DNA from: Bacillota bacterium
Lineage (GTDB): Bacteria; Bacillota; Clostridia; Lachnospirales; Lachnospiraceae
Length of the DNA stretch: 28,041 nt
Direction of reading: 5' to 3'
Assembly (NCBI GenBank): GCA_023415475.1
Contig: JAEZKL010000014.1
Location: forward strand, 1-28,041
A model generated the notes under the pieces. It searched no databases. It saw only the letters and a list, made by a program, of their open reading frames with translations, and was not told the DNA's origin. Both the position numbers and the translations under genes were made by a program. Each line of letters starts with the position of its first letter. Position 1 is the first letter of the stretch. Shown here piece after piece: positions 1 to 6,861 of this stretch.

Positions 1-1
1 A

Positions 2-172
2 ACCACTCGAACAGCAACGACTGGAACACCAACAACACGAACAGGAACCACTCGAACAACACGAGGAACTGGAACAACTGGTGGAACAACCGGTGGAACA
101 GGAACGACTGGAACAACTGGAACAACAGGCGGAACTGGAACAACAGGAACCACCGGTGGAACCGGACGGTAA
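2..172 (+). CDS. 3' end of Gly/Thr-repeat (collagen-like) protein, partial
   Basis: This frame is open from the window edge to a TAA at 170-172. It encodes about 56 residues made almost only of Gly and Thr, with a few Arg in the left third. The last 30 residues fall into Gly-X-Y triplets (GTT, GGT) like bacterial collagen-like surface proteins. First and second codon positions are nearly constant (AC, GG) while the third varies freely (ACA/ACT/ACC/ACG, GGA/GGT/GGC), the pattern expected if this frame is translated. A terminator follows 40 bases later. Caution: all three forward frames are open here. Another forward frame gives a Glu/Gln-rich tail ending at 191, and a reverse frame gives a Val/Pro repeat with the same third-position pattern but no start codon. 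The start and main body lie outside the window, so function is unknown. Confidence 0.5.
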   Translation, partial: TTRTATTGTPTTRTGTTRTTRGTGTTGGTTGGTGTTGTTGTTGGTGTTGTTGGTGR

Positions 173-212
173 GAACAAGATGAATTGGTAAATCAATTCA
201 CTAGTTATGAAT

Positions 213-244
213 AAAAAAAGACAAGTCCTAAGGCTTGTCTTTTT
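213..244. terminator. Bidirectional intrinsic terminator
   Basis: An 11-bp stem, AAAAAGACAAG (215-225) with CTTGTCTTTTT (234-244), has an 8-base loop. A-tract and T-tract flanks let it work on both strands. It separates the gene entering from the left from the Fur-family gene that ends at 281 on the minus strand. Confidence 0.8.
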
Positions 245-280
245 ACATAAAATCGCTTGTCGTTATTTATATGTAACAGT

Positions 281-682
281 TCAATTACATTTCTTTTTTG
301 CACAGGTTTTACAGATACCGCTAATTTGAATCTGATGCTCCTTAATGATGAAGCCTTCTTCCTCCATGGCATCCTCTAATGCATGAATGGGGCAGGAAGG
401 AAGATCAAATACCTTTTTACAATCATCACAGATTACAACATGTTTATGCTCATTGGTATCTGCTTTTATTCGATAAAAGATCTCATTGTCATTAAGATGA
501 TATTTATCAATGAGGTTCTGATTGAGCAGGGAGTCTATATTACGATATATGGTTGATTTAGCTATCGTCGGCAAAGAGAGTACAACCTGAGAATAGACCT
601 CGTTAATTGACATTGGCCGGTCAGCTTCTCTAAGAATGGTAAGTATTAATTGTTTTTGCCGGGTATTTCTTTGACTCTCCAT
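281..682 (-). CDS. Fur-family metal/peroxide-responsive repressor
   Basis: A 133-aa DNA-binding repressor of the Fur/PerR/Zur family, acting as a cytoplasmic dimer that binds DNA when metal-loaded. The N-terminal winged helix (about residues 8-75) contains the recognition stretch STIYRNIDSL. The C-terminal half holds the metal sites: H79-K-H81, C85-x2-C88 and C124-x2-C127, the last four forming the structural zinc site. C97, H100 and H116 are further possible ligands. Length is normal for the family. The start is ATG at 680-682 with AAAGGAG upstream. The gene begins 13 bases after the end of the HAD/GNAT gene, so the two are almost certainly co-transcribed. Sequence alone does not settle whether it senses Fe, Zn or peroxide. 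Confidence 0.9.
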   Translation of the reverse strand: MESQRNTRQKQLILTILREADRPMSINEVYSQVVLSLPTIAKSTIYRNIDSLLNQNLIDKYHLNDNEIFYRIKADTNEHKHVVICDDCKKVFDLPSCPIHALEDAMEEEGFIIKEHQIQISGICKTCAKKKCN

Positions 683-695
683 ATCTGAACTCCTT

Positions 696-1889
696 TTATT
701 CTTGGAAATCTTTATTTCTTATTTCATAGATAAAGCATTCACATTGGTCTCGAATTACCTCGCTGACCTGTTTCATACCGATTTTTTTTGCAAAGCGTCC
801 GGAACGAATATTGCTTTTATCGATAACGGCAATTACTCTATCGATATCTAGCCTTTGAAAGCCATAATGTATCGTTGCCGTCACAGCTTCCGAAGCATAA
901 CCCAAACCCTGATAATCAGTGTCAATGAGATAACCCAATTCATAAACTGCTTCCTGATTCAGTGTTTTATATTCGATACCGCATCTACCGATTAATTGAT
1001 TTGTTTCTTTCAAGAAGATACCCCATAAACCGAATCCATAAAAATGATATACATTCTTAATATAAGCCTCAAGCTTAGTTCTCTCAAGTATTATGTCACC
1101 GGAATAATCTGTCAGCCACTCGCAGATACCAGGCTTATTGCAGATTTCACACAATGCATTATTGTCCTCTGTGGTAAGCTCCCGAAGAATCAGCCGCTCC
1201 GTAGTGAGGATGGTCGCAGGCTGCAGATAGGCATGCTGGTATACTGTGTTGATAAAATGATAATCTACCTCATCAAAGCCCTCTACGAGAATAGCAGCAT
1301 GGCTTAGATCCTGATTACCTGAATTCGGGTTAAGGAAGCCAATGGACACAATTCCTGCCGCTTTGGCTGCAGTAATACCGTTATAAGAATCCTCTATTAC
1401 AATGCAGTCCGAAGGATCGACGCCTAGCTGCTCTGCTGCAGCCAAGAAGATGTCCGGTGCAGGCTTCGGATGAGCGACGGTGCTTCCTGAGATATAGCCA
1501 TCAAGAATATCATCGATTTTTAGAAATCGCATTACATCTGTAATACTTGCGCCGGAGGATGAAGATGCAATTATCATTTTGATGCCATGATTTCGAAGAT
1601 CCTTCATCAGATCAACAATATAGGGAATTGCTTCATAGCCCTCGGTTTGACTAAGATAATCCTTCATTTCTTCATACGTCTGAAGGAGCTCCTCCGGTGT
1701 AGCTTCGATAGCAAAATCTTCGACCATCCTCCTGCATATATGATAAGTAGTGGTGCCTATGAATTGATATACATAGTCAATGGAGATATTGACGTTATAT
1801 TTCTTTAGGGCCAGGACGGCAGCTCGGGCGTGCTGAGGCTCGCTGTCAATCATCACCCCGTCCATGTCGAATAATACTGCTTTAAGCAA
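696..1889 (-). CDS. HAD-family phosphatase / GNAT acetyltransferase fusion
   Basis: A 397-aa two-domain cytoplasmic protein. Residues 1 to about 215 are a HAD hydrolase of the beta-phosphoglucomutase-like group: nucleophile motif FDMDG (D8, D10), a serine run SSSSG near 110, Lys in HPKPAPD and the acidic motif VIEDSYNG. Residues about 222-397 are a RimJ/RimL-type GNAT N-acetyltransferase, opening with TERLILREL and carrying YQGLGYASEAV as the acetyl-CoA loop. Both active sites look intact, so this is a real fusion and not a decayed gene; the substrates are unknown. The start is TTG (1887-1889), 8 bases after a strong GGAGG. It is the first gene of a two-gene operon with the Fur-family repressor. 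Confidence 0.88.
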   Translation of the reverse strand: MLKAVLFDMDGVMIDSEPQHARAAVLALKKYNVNISIDYVYQFIGTTTYHICRRMVEDFAIEATPEELLQTYEEMKDYLSQTEGYEAIPYIVDLMKDLRNHGIKMIIASSSSGASITDVMRFLKIDDILDGYISGSTVAHPKPAPDIFLAAAEQLGVDPSDCIVIEDSYNGITAAKAAGIVSIGFLNPNSGNQDLSHAAILVEGFDEVDYHFINTVYQHAYLQPATILTTERLILRELTTEDNNALCEICNKPGICEWLTDYSGDIILERTKLEAYIKNVYHFYGFGLWGIFLKETNQLIGRCGIEYKTLNQEAVYELGYLIDTDYQGLGYASEAVTATIHYGFQRLDIDRVIAVIDKSNIRSGRFAKKIGMKQVSEVIRDQCECFIYEIRNKDFQE

Positions 1890-1942
1890 GGTCTAATCCT
1901 CCAACATACGATATAAAGCCTAGCTTACCGACTTCAATTCAT

Positions 1943-1971
1943 AGTATACATCTTTTCAGTCTGCCTTTCAA
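1943..1971 (-). promoter_or_regulatory. SigA-type promoter of the HAD/GNAT-fur operon
   Basis: On the minus strand TTGAAA (1966-1971) and TATACT (1943-1948) are separated by exactly 17 bases. This places the start of transcription about 45 bases upstream of the TTG start codon at 1889. Confidence 0.6.
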
Positions 1972-2000
1972 GCTTGCAATTCTACAACAACTGAAGCATA

Positions 2001-2031
2001 ATAAAAAGCGGAAGGGTAATCCGTTCCGCTA
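2001..2031 (-). terminator. Intrinsic terminator of the CmpB-type gene
   Basis: On the minus strand AGCGGAA (2024-2030) pairs with TTCCGCT (2007-2013) across a 10-base loop and is followed by a T-run. The stem overlaps the TAG stop codon of the gene ending at 2029. Confidence 0.7.
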
Positions 2032-2424
2032 ATCAAGGTCCAGTATTTTTTCGAAAAAGAGCCCTGCTAAAAACCAGGCAGGGGCATAATCCAGTCGAAT
2101 AACTCCTTTGTAATTAAGCTTTGCTTTACTGTAATCCCATGGACATGCACCATATTTTTTCAGGAAGACACCACTAATGTATTCACCGAAATAGATTAAA
2201 AATGCGTATACACCTCCTCGTAGCAGTGCACTATGGTTTTTCAGCTTCTTGCAGATGGGGGTAAGGCCGGCAGCCATTCCGTAGATGGGAAACATCCATA
2301 CGGAGGTCCGGCAGGATAGCTTCTTATCGGTATGCTTTCTTAAGGAATCAAGTCCGGTCCAGAAGCATTCCATGCACCATCCGCAGAATCCGCAGAGAAT
2401 AAAATTTTTCATATATTTTTTCAT
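2029..2424 (-). CDS. Putative ABC-transporter CmpB-type membrane protein (PF06541-like)
   Basis: A 131-aa integral membrane protein with about three to four hydrophobic segments. The motif CPWDYSKAKLNYKGVIRLDY, preceded by WMFPIYG and YISGVFLKK, matches the pattern of the family called putative ABC-transporter type IV (CmpB). That name is historical and gives no firm function. I placed the start at ATG 2422-2424. A TTG at 2458-2460 would add 12 residues; neither has a convincing ribosome-binding site, so the start is uncertain. The N-terminal third is Cys-rich (C residues in LCGFCGWCMEC), with a pattern suggesting pairs near the membrane. It is divergent from the CYTH gene and ends in its own terminator. 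Confidence 0.72.
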   Translation of the reverse strand: MKKYMKNFILCGFCGWCMECFWTGLDSLRKHTDKKLSCRTSVWMFPIYGMAAGLTPICKKLKNHSALLRGGVYAFLIYFGEYISGVFLKKYGACPWDYSKAKLNYKGVIRLDYAPAWFLAGLFFEKILDLD

Positions 2425-2542
2425 AAGGATAGTATTCTTGAAAATTCCTTGACTATTCAAGATATTACAAATTTTATTCCGGGTTTAGTGTAATAATCGT
2501 ATTAAAATAACATAAAAAGGAACAATAAGAGAGGAATGAATT

Positions 2543-3037
2543 ATGGAGATAGAACGTAAATACTTAGTTACATTATTACCGGAGAATTTATCCGGGTATA
2601 AGAAGAAAAATATTGAACAGGGATATCTATGCCACAATCCGACCATCCGCATTCGTAATAGCAATGAAGATTATATCCTGACCTATAAATCAAAGCTTGG
2701 ACTGGAGCCGGTTGGCGAAAACGGTCCATCGGTAAACAACGAGGTTGAGCTACCGTTGACAAAAGAGGCATATCTGAACTTAAAAAATAAAACTGATGGC
2801 AATATGGTATATAAAACACGTTATTTAATCCCCTTACGAGACAATTTGACGGCAGAGCTAGATATATTTGAGGGCTTGCTGCAGGGACTGGTGATTGTTG
2901 AGGTTGAATTTCCGGACCTTGAGACTGCGGATACCTTTCGGCCGCCGACGTGGTTTGGTAAGGACTTATCGGGTGATAAGCGTTTTACAAATTATCATCT
3001 ATCAAAGCTGTCCGGTTTGTCCGAGCTTGGTCTTTAG
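2543..3037 (+). CDS. CYTH-domain triphosphate tunnel metalloenzyme
   Basis: A 164-aa protein of the CYTH/TTM superfamily, small soluble enzymes that hydrolyse or cyclise triphosphate substrates in a beta-barrel tunnel using divalent metal. The signature ExExK is at the extreme N-terminus (E2, E4, K6). Basic tunnel residues follow in TIRIRN and ILTYKSK, then acidic strands EVELPL, ELDIFEG and VEVEFPD. Length fits a stand-alone CYTH protein. Related single-domain clostridial enzymes (for example from Clostridium thermocellum) hydrolyse tripolyphosphate; that activity is the best guess here. The start is ATG 2543 after AGAGGAA. It is monocistronic as far as can be seen. Confidence 0.85.
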   Translation: MEIERKYLVTLLPENLSGYKKKNIEQGYLCHNPTIRIRNSNEDYILTYKSKLGLEPVGENGPSVNNEVELPLTKEAYLNLKNKTDGNMVYKTRYLIPLRDNLTAELDIFEGLLQGLVIVEVEFPDLETADTFRPPTWFGKDLSGDKRFTNYHLSKLSGLSELGL

Positions 3038-3131
3038 TTCCTTCGGATAGACAGAGAAGGTTTGTATATACTATTCCATACAGGGATTACTTCATAGGGC
3101 AGTCTGTAGTCAGAAGGCAAAGTGCGGCATT

Positions 3132-3157
3132 CCTGCAAAAGCCTATTGCAGGCTTTT
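3132..3157 (+). promoter_or_regulatory. Pair of mutually exclusive hairpins upstream of the small-gene cluster
   Basis: CCTGCAA (3132-3138) can pair with TTGCAGG (3146-3152), or AAAAGCC (3137-3143) can pair with GGCTTTT (3151-3157). The two stems share bases, so only one can form. The second resembles a short terminator. It lies between the CYTH gene and the 44-aa gene and could end or attenuate read-through; there is no direct evidence of function. Confidence 0.35.
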
Positions 3158-3196
3158 CAGATATATGTTGATGTTATGATAGAATGGAGGGTAAGC

Positions 3197-3331
3197 ATGC
3201 CAAAGGACAGTCAACCGGATAACAAAAAGGCAAGAGTAGAAAAGGCAAATGGTCAGACACCACTGACCAGAGAAAATCAGAATAAGAATAAAAACGCGAA
3301 AAGAAAATCAATAGAGCATAATGATGTATAA
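3197..3331 (+). CDS. Small basic hydrophilic protein (44 aa), unknown
   Basis: ATG at 3197 follows a good GGAGG (3187-3191) by 5-6 bases, which is why I prefer it to an upstream in-frame start at 3122 lacking such a site. The 44-residue product is very rich in Lys, Asn, Gln and Arg, with no hydrophobic segment and probably little fold. The next small gene starts 14 bases later with its own AGGAGG, so the two and the HD gene look like one transcript. I do not recognise the family. Small charged proteins of this type occur among spore or nucleic-acid-binding proteins, but nothing here proves such a role. Confidence 0.6.
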   Translation: MPKDSQPDNKKARVEKANGQTPLTRENQNKNKNAKRKSIEHNDV

Positions 3332-3345
3332 GCAGGAGGTGTACT

Positions 3346-3522
3346 ATGGCAAAGGCAGGAATGAGAAGACCTAATGTAACAGAACCCCATGGTACTGAGG
3401 GGTGGCAGAGAATGCATATTCAAAAGAATGAGGAGGAACCGGTTCCGGAGATACAGGGAAAAGCCAAGGCAGGGCATGAGAAATCGAAGCCTATGGGTGA
3501 CCGTGCAAGAAGGAATGACTAA
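3346..3522 (+). CDS. Small conserved-looking protein (58 aa), unknown
   Basis: An ATG at 3346 preceded by a near-perfect AGCAGGAGG encodes 58 residues. The product is hydrophilic and rich in Lys, Arg, Pro and Gly: it opens MAKAGMRRPN, has EPHGTEGW, then PVPEIQGKAKAGHEKSKP, and ends in a basic GDRARRND. It has no membrane segment and no Cys. The stop codon (3520-3522) sits one base before the ATG of the HD-domain gene, implying translational coupling. A longer reading frame from 3389 covers the same bases in another frame, but it lacks a ribosome-binding site and is only the HD gene extended upstream. Function unknown. Confidence 0.68.
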   Translation: MAKAGMRRPNVTEPHGTEGWQRMHIQKNEEEPVPEIQGKAKAGHEKSKPMGDRARRND

Positions 3523-3523
3523 A

Positions 3524-4138
3524 ATGGATCGGGATACCATCTTTAAGGATATCAGTTCACATTTGCTTACCGATGAAAAGCCTTCTTTATATATCGAGGA
3601 ACTGGATCAGCAGAGCGGCTTAAAAGAGTATCCGTTATCTTTACTGCATAAGCTGAAGGAGGCGGAACAATCGCCCAAATATCATCCGGAAGGAAATACC
3701 TGGAACCACACGATGCTGGTTCTGGATGAAGCAGCGAAGGTTCGTGAAAAAAGCCGAAATAAAGAAGTTTTTATGTGGTCAGCCTTGCTTCATGATATAG
3801 GGAAGCCTCCAACCACCAGAAACAGAAAAGGAAAAATAACTTCCTATGATCACGATAAGGTTGGAGAAGAATTGTGTATTGAATTTCTGCGATATTTCAA
3901 TTGTGAGCAAGCATTTATCGATTCAGTTTCAGCTATGGTAAGGTATCATATGCATATGCTTTATGTACTGCGAAAGCTTCCTTATGCTGATTTGAAGGGA
4001 TTATTAAAAAGAGTTGATATTTATGAGTTGGCTCTTCTTTGCTTGTGTGATAGATTGGGAAGAACGTCTGCTGATTCTAAAATAGAGGAAAAGGACTATA
4101 ATGAGTTCTTACAGGTACTTCGTAAGTCGACAGGATAA
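3524..4138 (+). CDS. HD-domain metal-dependent phosphohydrolase
   Basis: A 204-aa protein of the HD superfamily. The metal-binding set is complete: H62 (NHTMLVLD), H90-D91 (LLHDIGKP), H110 (YDHDKVGEE) and D176 (LLCLCDRLGR). The spacing and the phrases NHTMLVLD and ALLHDIGKP resemble the HD domain attached to tRNA nucleotidyltransferases, but the nucleotidyltransferase domain is absent, so a 2',3'-cyclic phosphodiesterase or nucleotide phosphohydrolase activity is plausible but not shown. The start at ATG 3524 is set by AAGGA about 9 bases upstream and by coupling to the stop of the 58-aa gene. ATG 3515 is an alternative that would overlap that gene. Confidence 0.85.
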   Translation: MDRDTIFKDISSHLLTDEKPSLYIEELDQQSGLKEYPLSLLHKLKEAEQSPKYHPEGNTWNHTMLVLDEAAKVREKSRNKEVFMWSALLHDIGKPPTTRNRKGKITSYDHDKVGEELCIEFLRYFNCEQAFIDSVSAMVRYHMHMLYVLRKLPYADLKGLLKRVDIYELALLCLCDRLGRTSADSKIEEKDYNEFLQVLRKSTG

Positions 4139-4180
4139 GAAATCAGAATGTATATTTGTTAAAATATTTTAAATTATTTA

Positions 4181-4283
4181 GGCTTGCTATTCAAAGCTTC
4201 TGCATAGTTATGCAATTGGTATAAGAAAACTTATGCTGATTATAAATTGTGACAGGAATACATTGGAAGCAAGCCCATTTTTT
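4181..4283 (+). promoter_or_regulatory. Candidate structured leader or long terminator upstream of nfnA
   Basis: GGCTTGCT (4181-4188) is complementary to AGCAAGCC (4268-4275), which is followed by six T (4278-4283). Inside the 79-base loop TGCATA pairs with TATGCA (4201-4212), and CAATT (4213-4217) pairs with AATTG (4245-4249) around an ATAAG-AAAA-CTTAT hairpin (4221-4234). GCTTC (4196-4200) can pair with GAAGC (4266-4270), which competes with the closing stem. It may simply terminate the HD-gene transcript, or be an attenuator. It matches no riboswitch class I recognise. Confidence 0.35.
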
Positions 4284-4376
4284 ACCTCCGAAGTATTGAA
4301 ATTCCTCATAAACTGCTATGATATATATATATTATGCCGAAATGTGTCCGGGAATGGGATTTCCTAAAAAAATCAC

Positions 4377-4405
4377 TGGATTTTTTGATGTAAGTACATT
4401 ATAAT
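4377..4405 (+). promoter_or_regulatory. Candidate promoter of the nfnAB operon
   Basis: A perfect -10 TATAAT (4400-4405) lies 17 bases after a weak -35 TGGATT (4377-4382), about 58 bases before the nfnA start. An AT-rich hairpin (AAAAAATC/GATTTTTT) overlaps the -35 region. GCTAA/TTAGC downstream of the -10 forms another short stem in the leader. Confidence 0.45.
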
Positions 4406-4462
4406 GTTAGCTAAATATTCATTATTATTAGCATTTTTGTATAAAGAAAGAGGTTAATCGAT

Positions 4463-5365
4463 ATGGCTGAGAACTATATTTATACGATCATGAAGAAGGA
4501 AAGTCTTGCCAATAACATCTATCTTATGGATGTAAAGGCGCCTCGTGTAGCTAAGAATTGCTATCCCGGGCAATTTGTAATTGTTAAGATGGATGAAAAG
4601 GGAGAGAGAATTCCTTTAACGATCTGTGATTATGATCGTGAAGCCGGAACCGTAACCATCGTGTTCCAAGCACTGGGATCCTCTACTCAGCTTATGGCTA
4701 CCTTTGAAGAGGGAGAATCCTTCCGTGACTTTACCGGACCGCTAGGTCATAAATCAGAGTTAATAGATATGCCAAGAGAAGAGTTATCGAAGTTAAATAT
4801 TTTATTTGTAGCAGGTGGTGTAGGAGCAGCACCCGTATATCCTCAGGTCAAATGGATGAAGGAGAACGGATACGATGTAGATTGCATCATCGGAGCTAGG
4901 AATCAGGACTTAATTATATTAGAAGACAGAATGAGACCGTTAACGCAGGACCTCTACATAACTACGGATGACGGTTCCTATGGATTTAAGGGAAATGTCA
5001 ATGACTGCATCAAGGACCTTGTGAATAATCAGGGTAAGAAATATGATCTTGTTATCGCAATTGGCCCGATGATTATGATGAAATTTGTCTGCATCCTCAC
5101 GAGGGAGCTTGGAATTAGAACGATTGTAAGTATGAATCCTGTTATGGTGGACGGAACCGGTATGTGCGGTGCCTGCAGATTATCCATTGGTAATGAGGTT
5201 AAGTTTGCATGCGTGGACGGTCCGGAATTCGATGGGCATTTGGTTAATTTCGATGAGGCAATGAAGAGACTTCAGATGTATAAATCGGAAGAGGGCAAGG
5301 TAATACTTCGCCAAAAGGAAGGCCCGACTCATCATCATCCCGGATGCGAGTGTCATGAGGAATAG
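4463..5365 (+). CDS. nfnA: NADH-dependent ferredoxin:NADP+ oxidoreductase, small subunit (NfnA type)
   Basis: A 300-aa flavin/iron-sulfur reductase subunit of the PyrK/NfnA family. With NfnB it forms a cytoplasmic electron-bifurcating transhydrogenase linking NADPH to NAD+ and ferredoxin. An FAD-binding barrel (residues 1-95) has RIPLTICDYD, the nucleotide-binding domain has LFVAGGVGAAPVYP (114-127), and the [2Fe-2S] site has D230, C235, C238 and C250. The T. maritima NfnA cluster is likewise held by one Asp and three Cys. An odd feature is a C-terminal tail with three His and two Cys (residues 290-298) that looks metal-binding. It is first of a probable four-gene operon and followed directly by nfnB. 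Older annotations call it sulfide dehydrogenase subunit beta. Confidence 0.9.
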   Translation: MAENYIYTIMKKESLANNIYLMDVKAPRVAKNCYPGQFVIVKMDEKGERIPLTICDYDREAGTVTIVFQALGSSTQLMATFEEGESFRDFTGPLGHKSELIDMPREELSKLNILFVAGGVGAAPVYPQVKWMKENGYDVDCIIGARNQDLIILEDRMRPLTQDLYITTDDGSYGFKGNVNDCIKDLVNNQGKKYDLVIAIGPMIMMKFVCILTRELGIRTIVSMNPVMVDGTGMCGACRLSIGNEVKFACVDGPEFDGHLVNFDEAMKRLQMYKSEEGKVILRQKEGPTHHHPGCECHEE

Positions 5366-5437
5366 GCATTCATTTACTTTAAGCAGATCACAGATAAATC
5401 ATGTATTGCCGTGCGACGGTGTATGGAGGAATAGAGA

Positions 5438-6823
5438 ATGGACGTATTAAAGAAGGTACCTGTGAGGGAGCAGGATCCTCAGGTTAGAGCAACTAACTTT
5501 TCAGAGGTTTGCTATGGATATAATCTAGAGGAAGCGATGGAAGAAGCATCCCGCTGTATACAATGCAAGAATGCGAAATGTATCACAGGATGTCCTGTAA
5601 ACATAGATATCCCGGGCTTTATCAAGGAACTGGTACAAGGTAATCCGGAAGAAGCTTTTAAAGTGATTGGAAAATATTCCGCTTTACCTGCAGTATGCGG
5701 GAGAGTATGTCCTCAGGAATCACAGTGCGAGGAGAGATGCATTCGCGGTATTAAGGGAGATCCGGTATCCATCGGTAAGCTGGAGCGCTTTGCGGCTGAT
5801 TGGGCCAGGGAGCATAACATAAAGCCTGATATTCCGAAGGAGACGAACGGAAGAAAGGTTGCTGTGATCGGTGCAGGACCGGCCGGACTGACTTGTGCAG
5901 GAGACCTGGCGAAGATGGGTTATGATGTAACTATCTTTGAAGCACTTCATGAACCCGGTGGCGTTCTCGTATATGGTATTCCGGAATTTCGTCTTCCGAA
6001 AGAAACCGTAGTGAAGACTGAGATTGATAATGTTCGTGCATTAGGAGTAAAAATAGAGACCAATGTGGTTGTCGGAAAATCAATAACAATCGATGAGCTG
6101 ATGGATGAGGAAGGCTTTGAAGCAGTATTTATTGGTTCGGGTGCGGGACTTCCGAAGTTCATGGGTATTCCGGGTGAGAATGCGAACGGTGTATTCTCAG
6201 CAAACGAATACCTTACAAGAAGCAACCTAATGAAGGCATTTGATAAAAGCTATGATACCCCGATTATTGCAGGTAATAAGGTTGCAGTGGTCGGTGGTGG
6301 AAATGTGGCCATGGATGCCGCAAGAACGGCACTCCGACTTGGTGCTCAGGTTTATATCGTATATCGTAGAGGTGAGGCAGAGCTTCCGGCCAGAGTGGAA
6401 GAGGTTCATCATGCCAAGGAAGAAGGTATCATCTTTAAGCTGTTAACCAATCCCAAGGAAATTCTCGTGAATGAGAACGGCTGGGTTTGCGGTATGCGCT
6501 GTGTGGAGATGGAACTGGGTGAGCCGGATGAAAGCGGAAGAAGAAAACCGGTTGAAAAACAGGATTCTGAATTTGTCTTAGATATAGATACCGTGATTAT
6601 GTCCTTAGGTACAAGCCCTAATCCTTTGATCTCTTCTACAACAAAGGGCTTGAATACTAACAAATATAAGTGTATTATAGCAGATGAAGAGACTGGTGAA
6701 ACATCAAGGGAAGGTGTGTTTGCCGGTGGAGATGCAGTTACAGGAGCGGCAACCGTTATACTTGCTATGGGTGCAGGTAAAGCAGCAGCTGTAGGCATAG
6801 ATCAATATTTGAAAACTAAATAA
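5438..6823 (+). CDS. nfnB: NADPH:ferredoxin oxidoreductase large subunit (NfnB, GltD-like)
   Basis: A 461-aa protein of the glutamate-synthase-small-subunit fold, the FAD/Fe-S partner of NfnA. The N-terminus carries two [4Fe-4S] motifs: C40-x2-C43-x4-C48-x3-C52, and C87-x3-C91-x5-C97-x3-C101. A first dinucleotide fold, VAVIGAGPAGLTCAGDLA (about 142), binds FAD; a second, VAVVGGGNVAMDAARTALRL (about 284), binds NADPH; and GVFAGGDAVTGAATVILAMG (about 428) closes the FAD site. Because nfnA is immediately upstream and no glutamate synthase large subunit is nearby, NfnB is a better call than GltD. The start ATG 5438 has GGAGG 8 bases upstream. The 72-base gap from nfnA shows no terminator. Confidence 0.92.
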   Translation: MDVLKKVPVREQDPQVRATNFSEVCYGYNLEEAMEEASRCIQCKNAKCITGCPVNIDIPGFIKELVQGNPEEAFKVIGKYSALPAVCGRVCPQESQCEERCIRGIKGDPVSIGKLERFAADWAREHNIKPDIPKETNGRKVAVIGAGPAGLTCAGDLAKMGYDVTIFEALHEPGGVLVYGIPEFRLPKETVVKTEIDNVRALGVKIETNVVVGKSITIDELMDEEGFEAVFIGSGAGLPKFMGIPGENANGVFSANEYLTRSNLMKAFDKSYDTPIIAGNKVAVVGGGNVAMDAARTALRLGAQVYIVYRRGEAELPARVEEVHHAKEEGIIFKLLTNPKEILVNENGWVCGMRCVEMELGEPDESGRRKPVEKQDSEFVLDIDTVIMSLGTSPNPLISSTTKGLNTNKYKCIIADEETGETSREGVFAGGDAVTGAATVILAMGAGKAAAVGIDQYLKTK

Positions 6824-6861
6824 CAAAAGAAAATACGTTAGGGGAAACGTATGGAGGACTT

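Noticed and set aside
3389..3523. 45-residue N-terminal extension of the HD-domain protein
   Set aside because: It has no ribosome-binding site, is Arg-rich and unlike the family, and covers the 58-aa gene that has an excellent site in another frame.
6409..6798. 129-codon antisense frame inside nfnB
   Set aside because: It is a shadow of a strongly supported gene; the Ser/Pro-rich product and missing ribosome-binding site argue against it.
5438..6823. Glutamate synthase small subunit (GltD)
   Set aside because: The fold is the same, but the adjacent NfnA subunit and absence of a large subunit gene make NfnB the better call.
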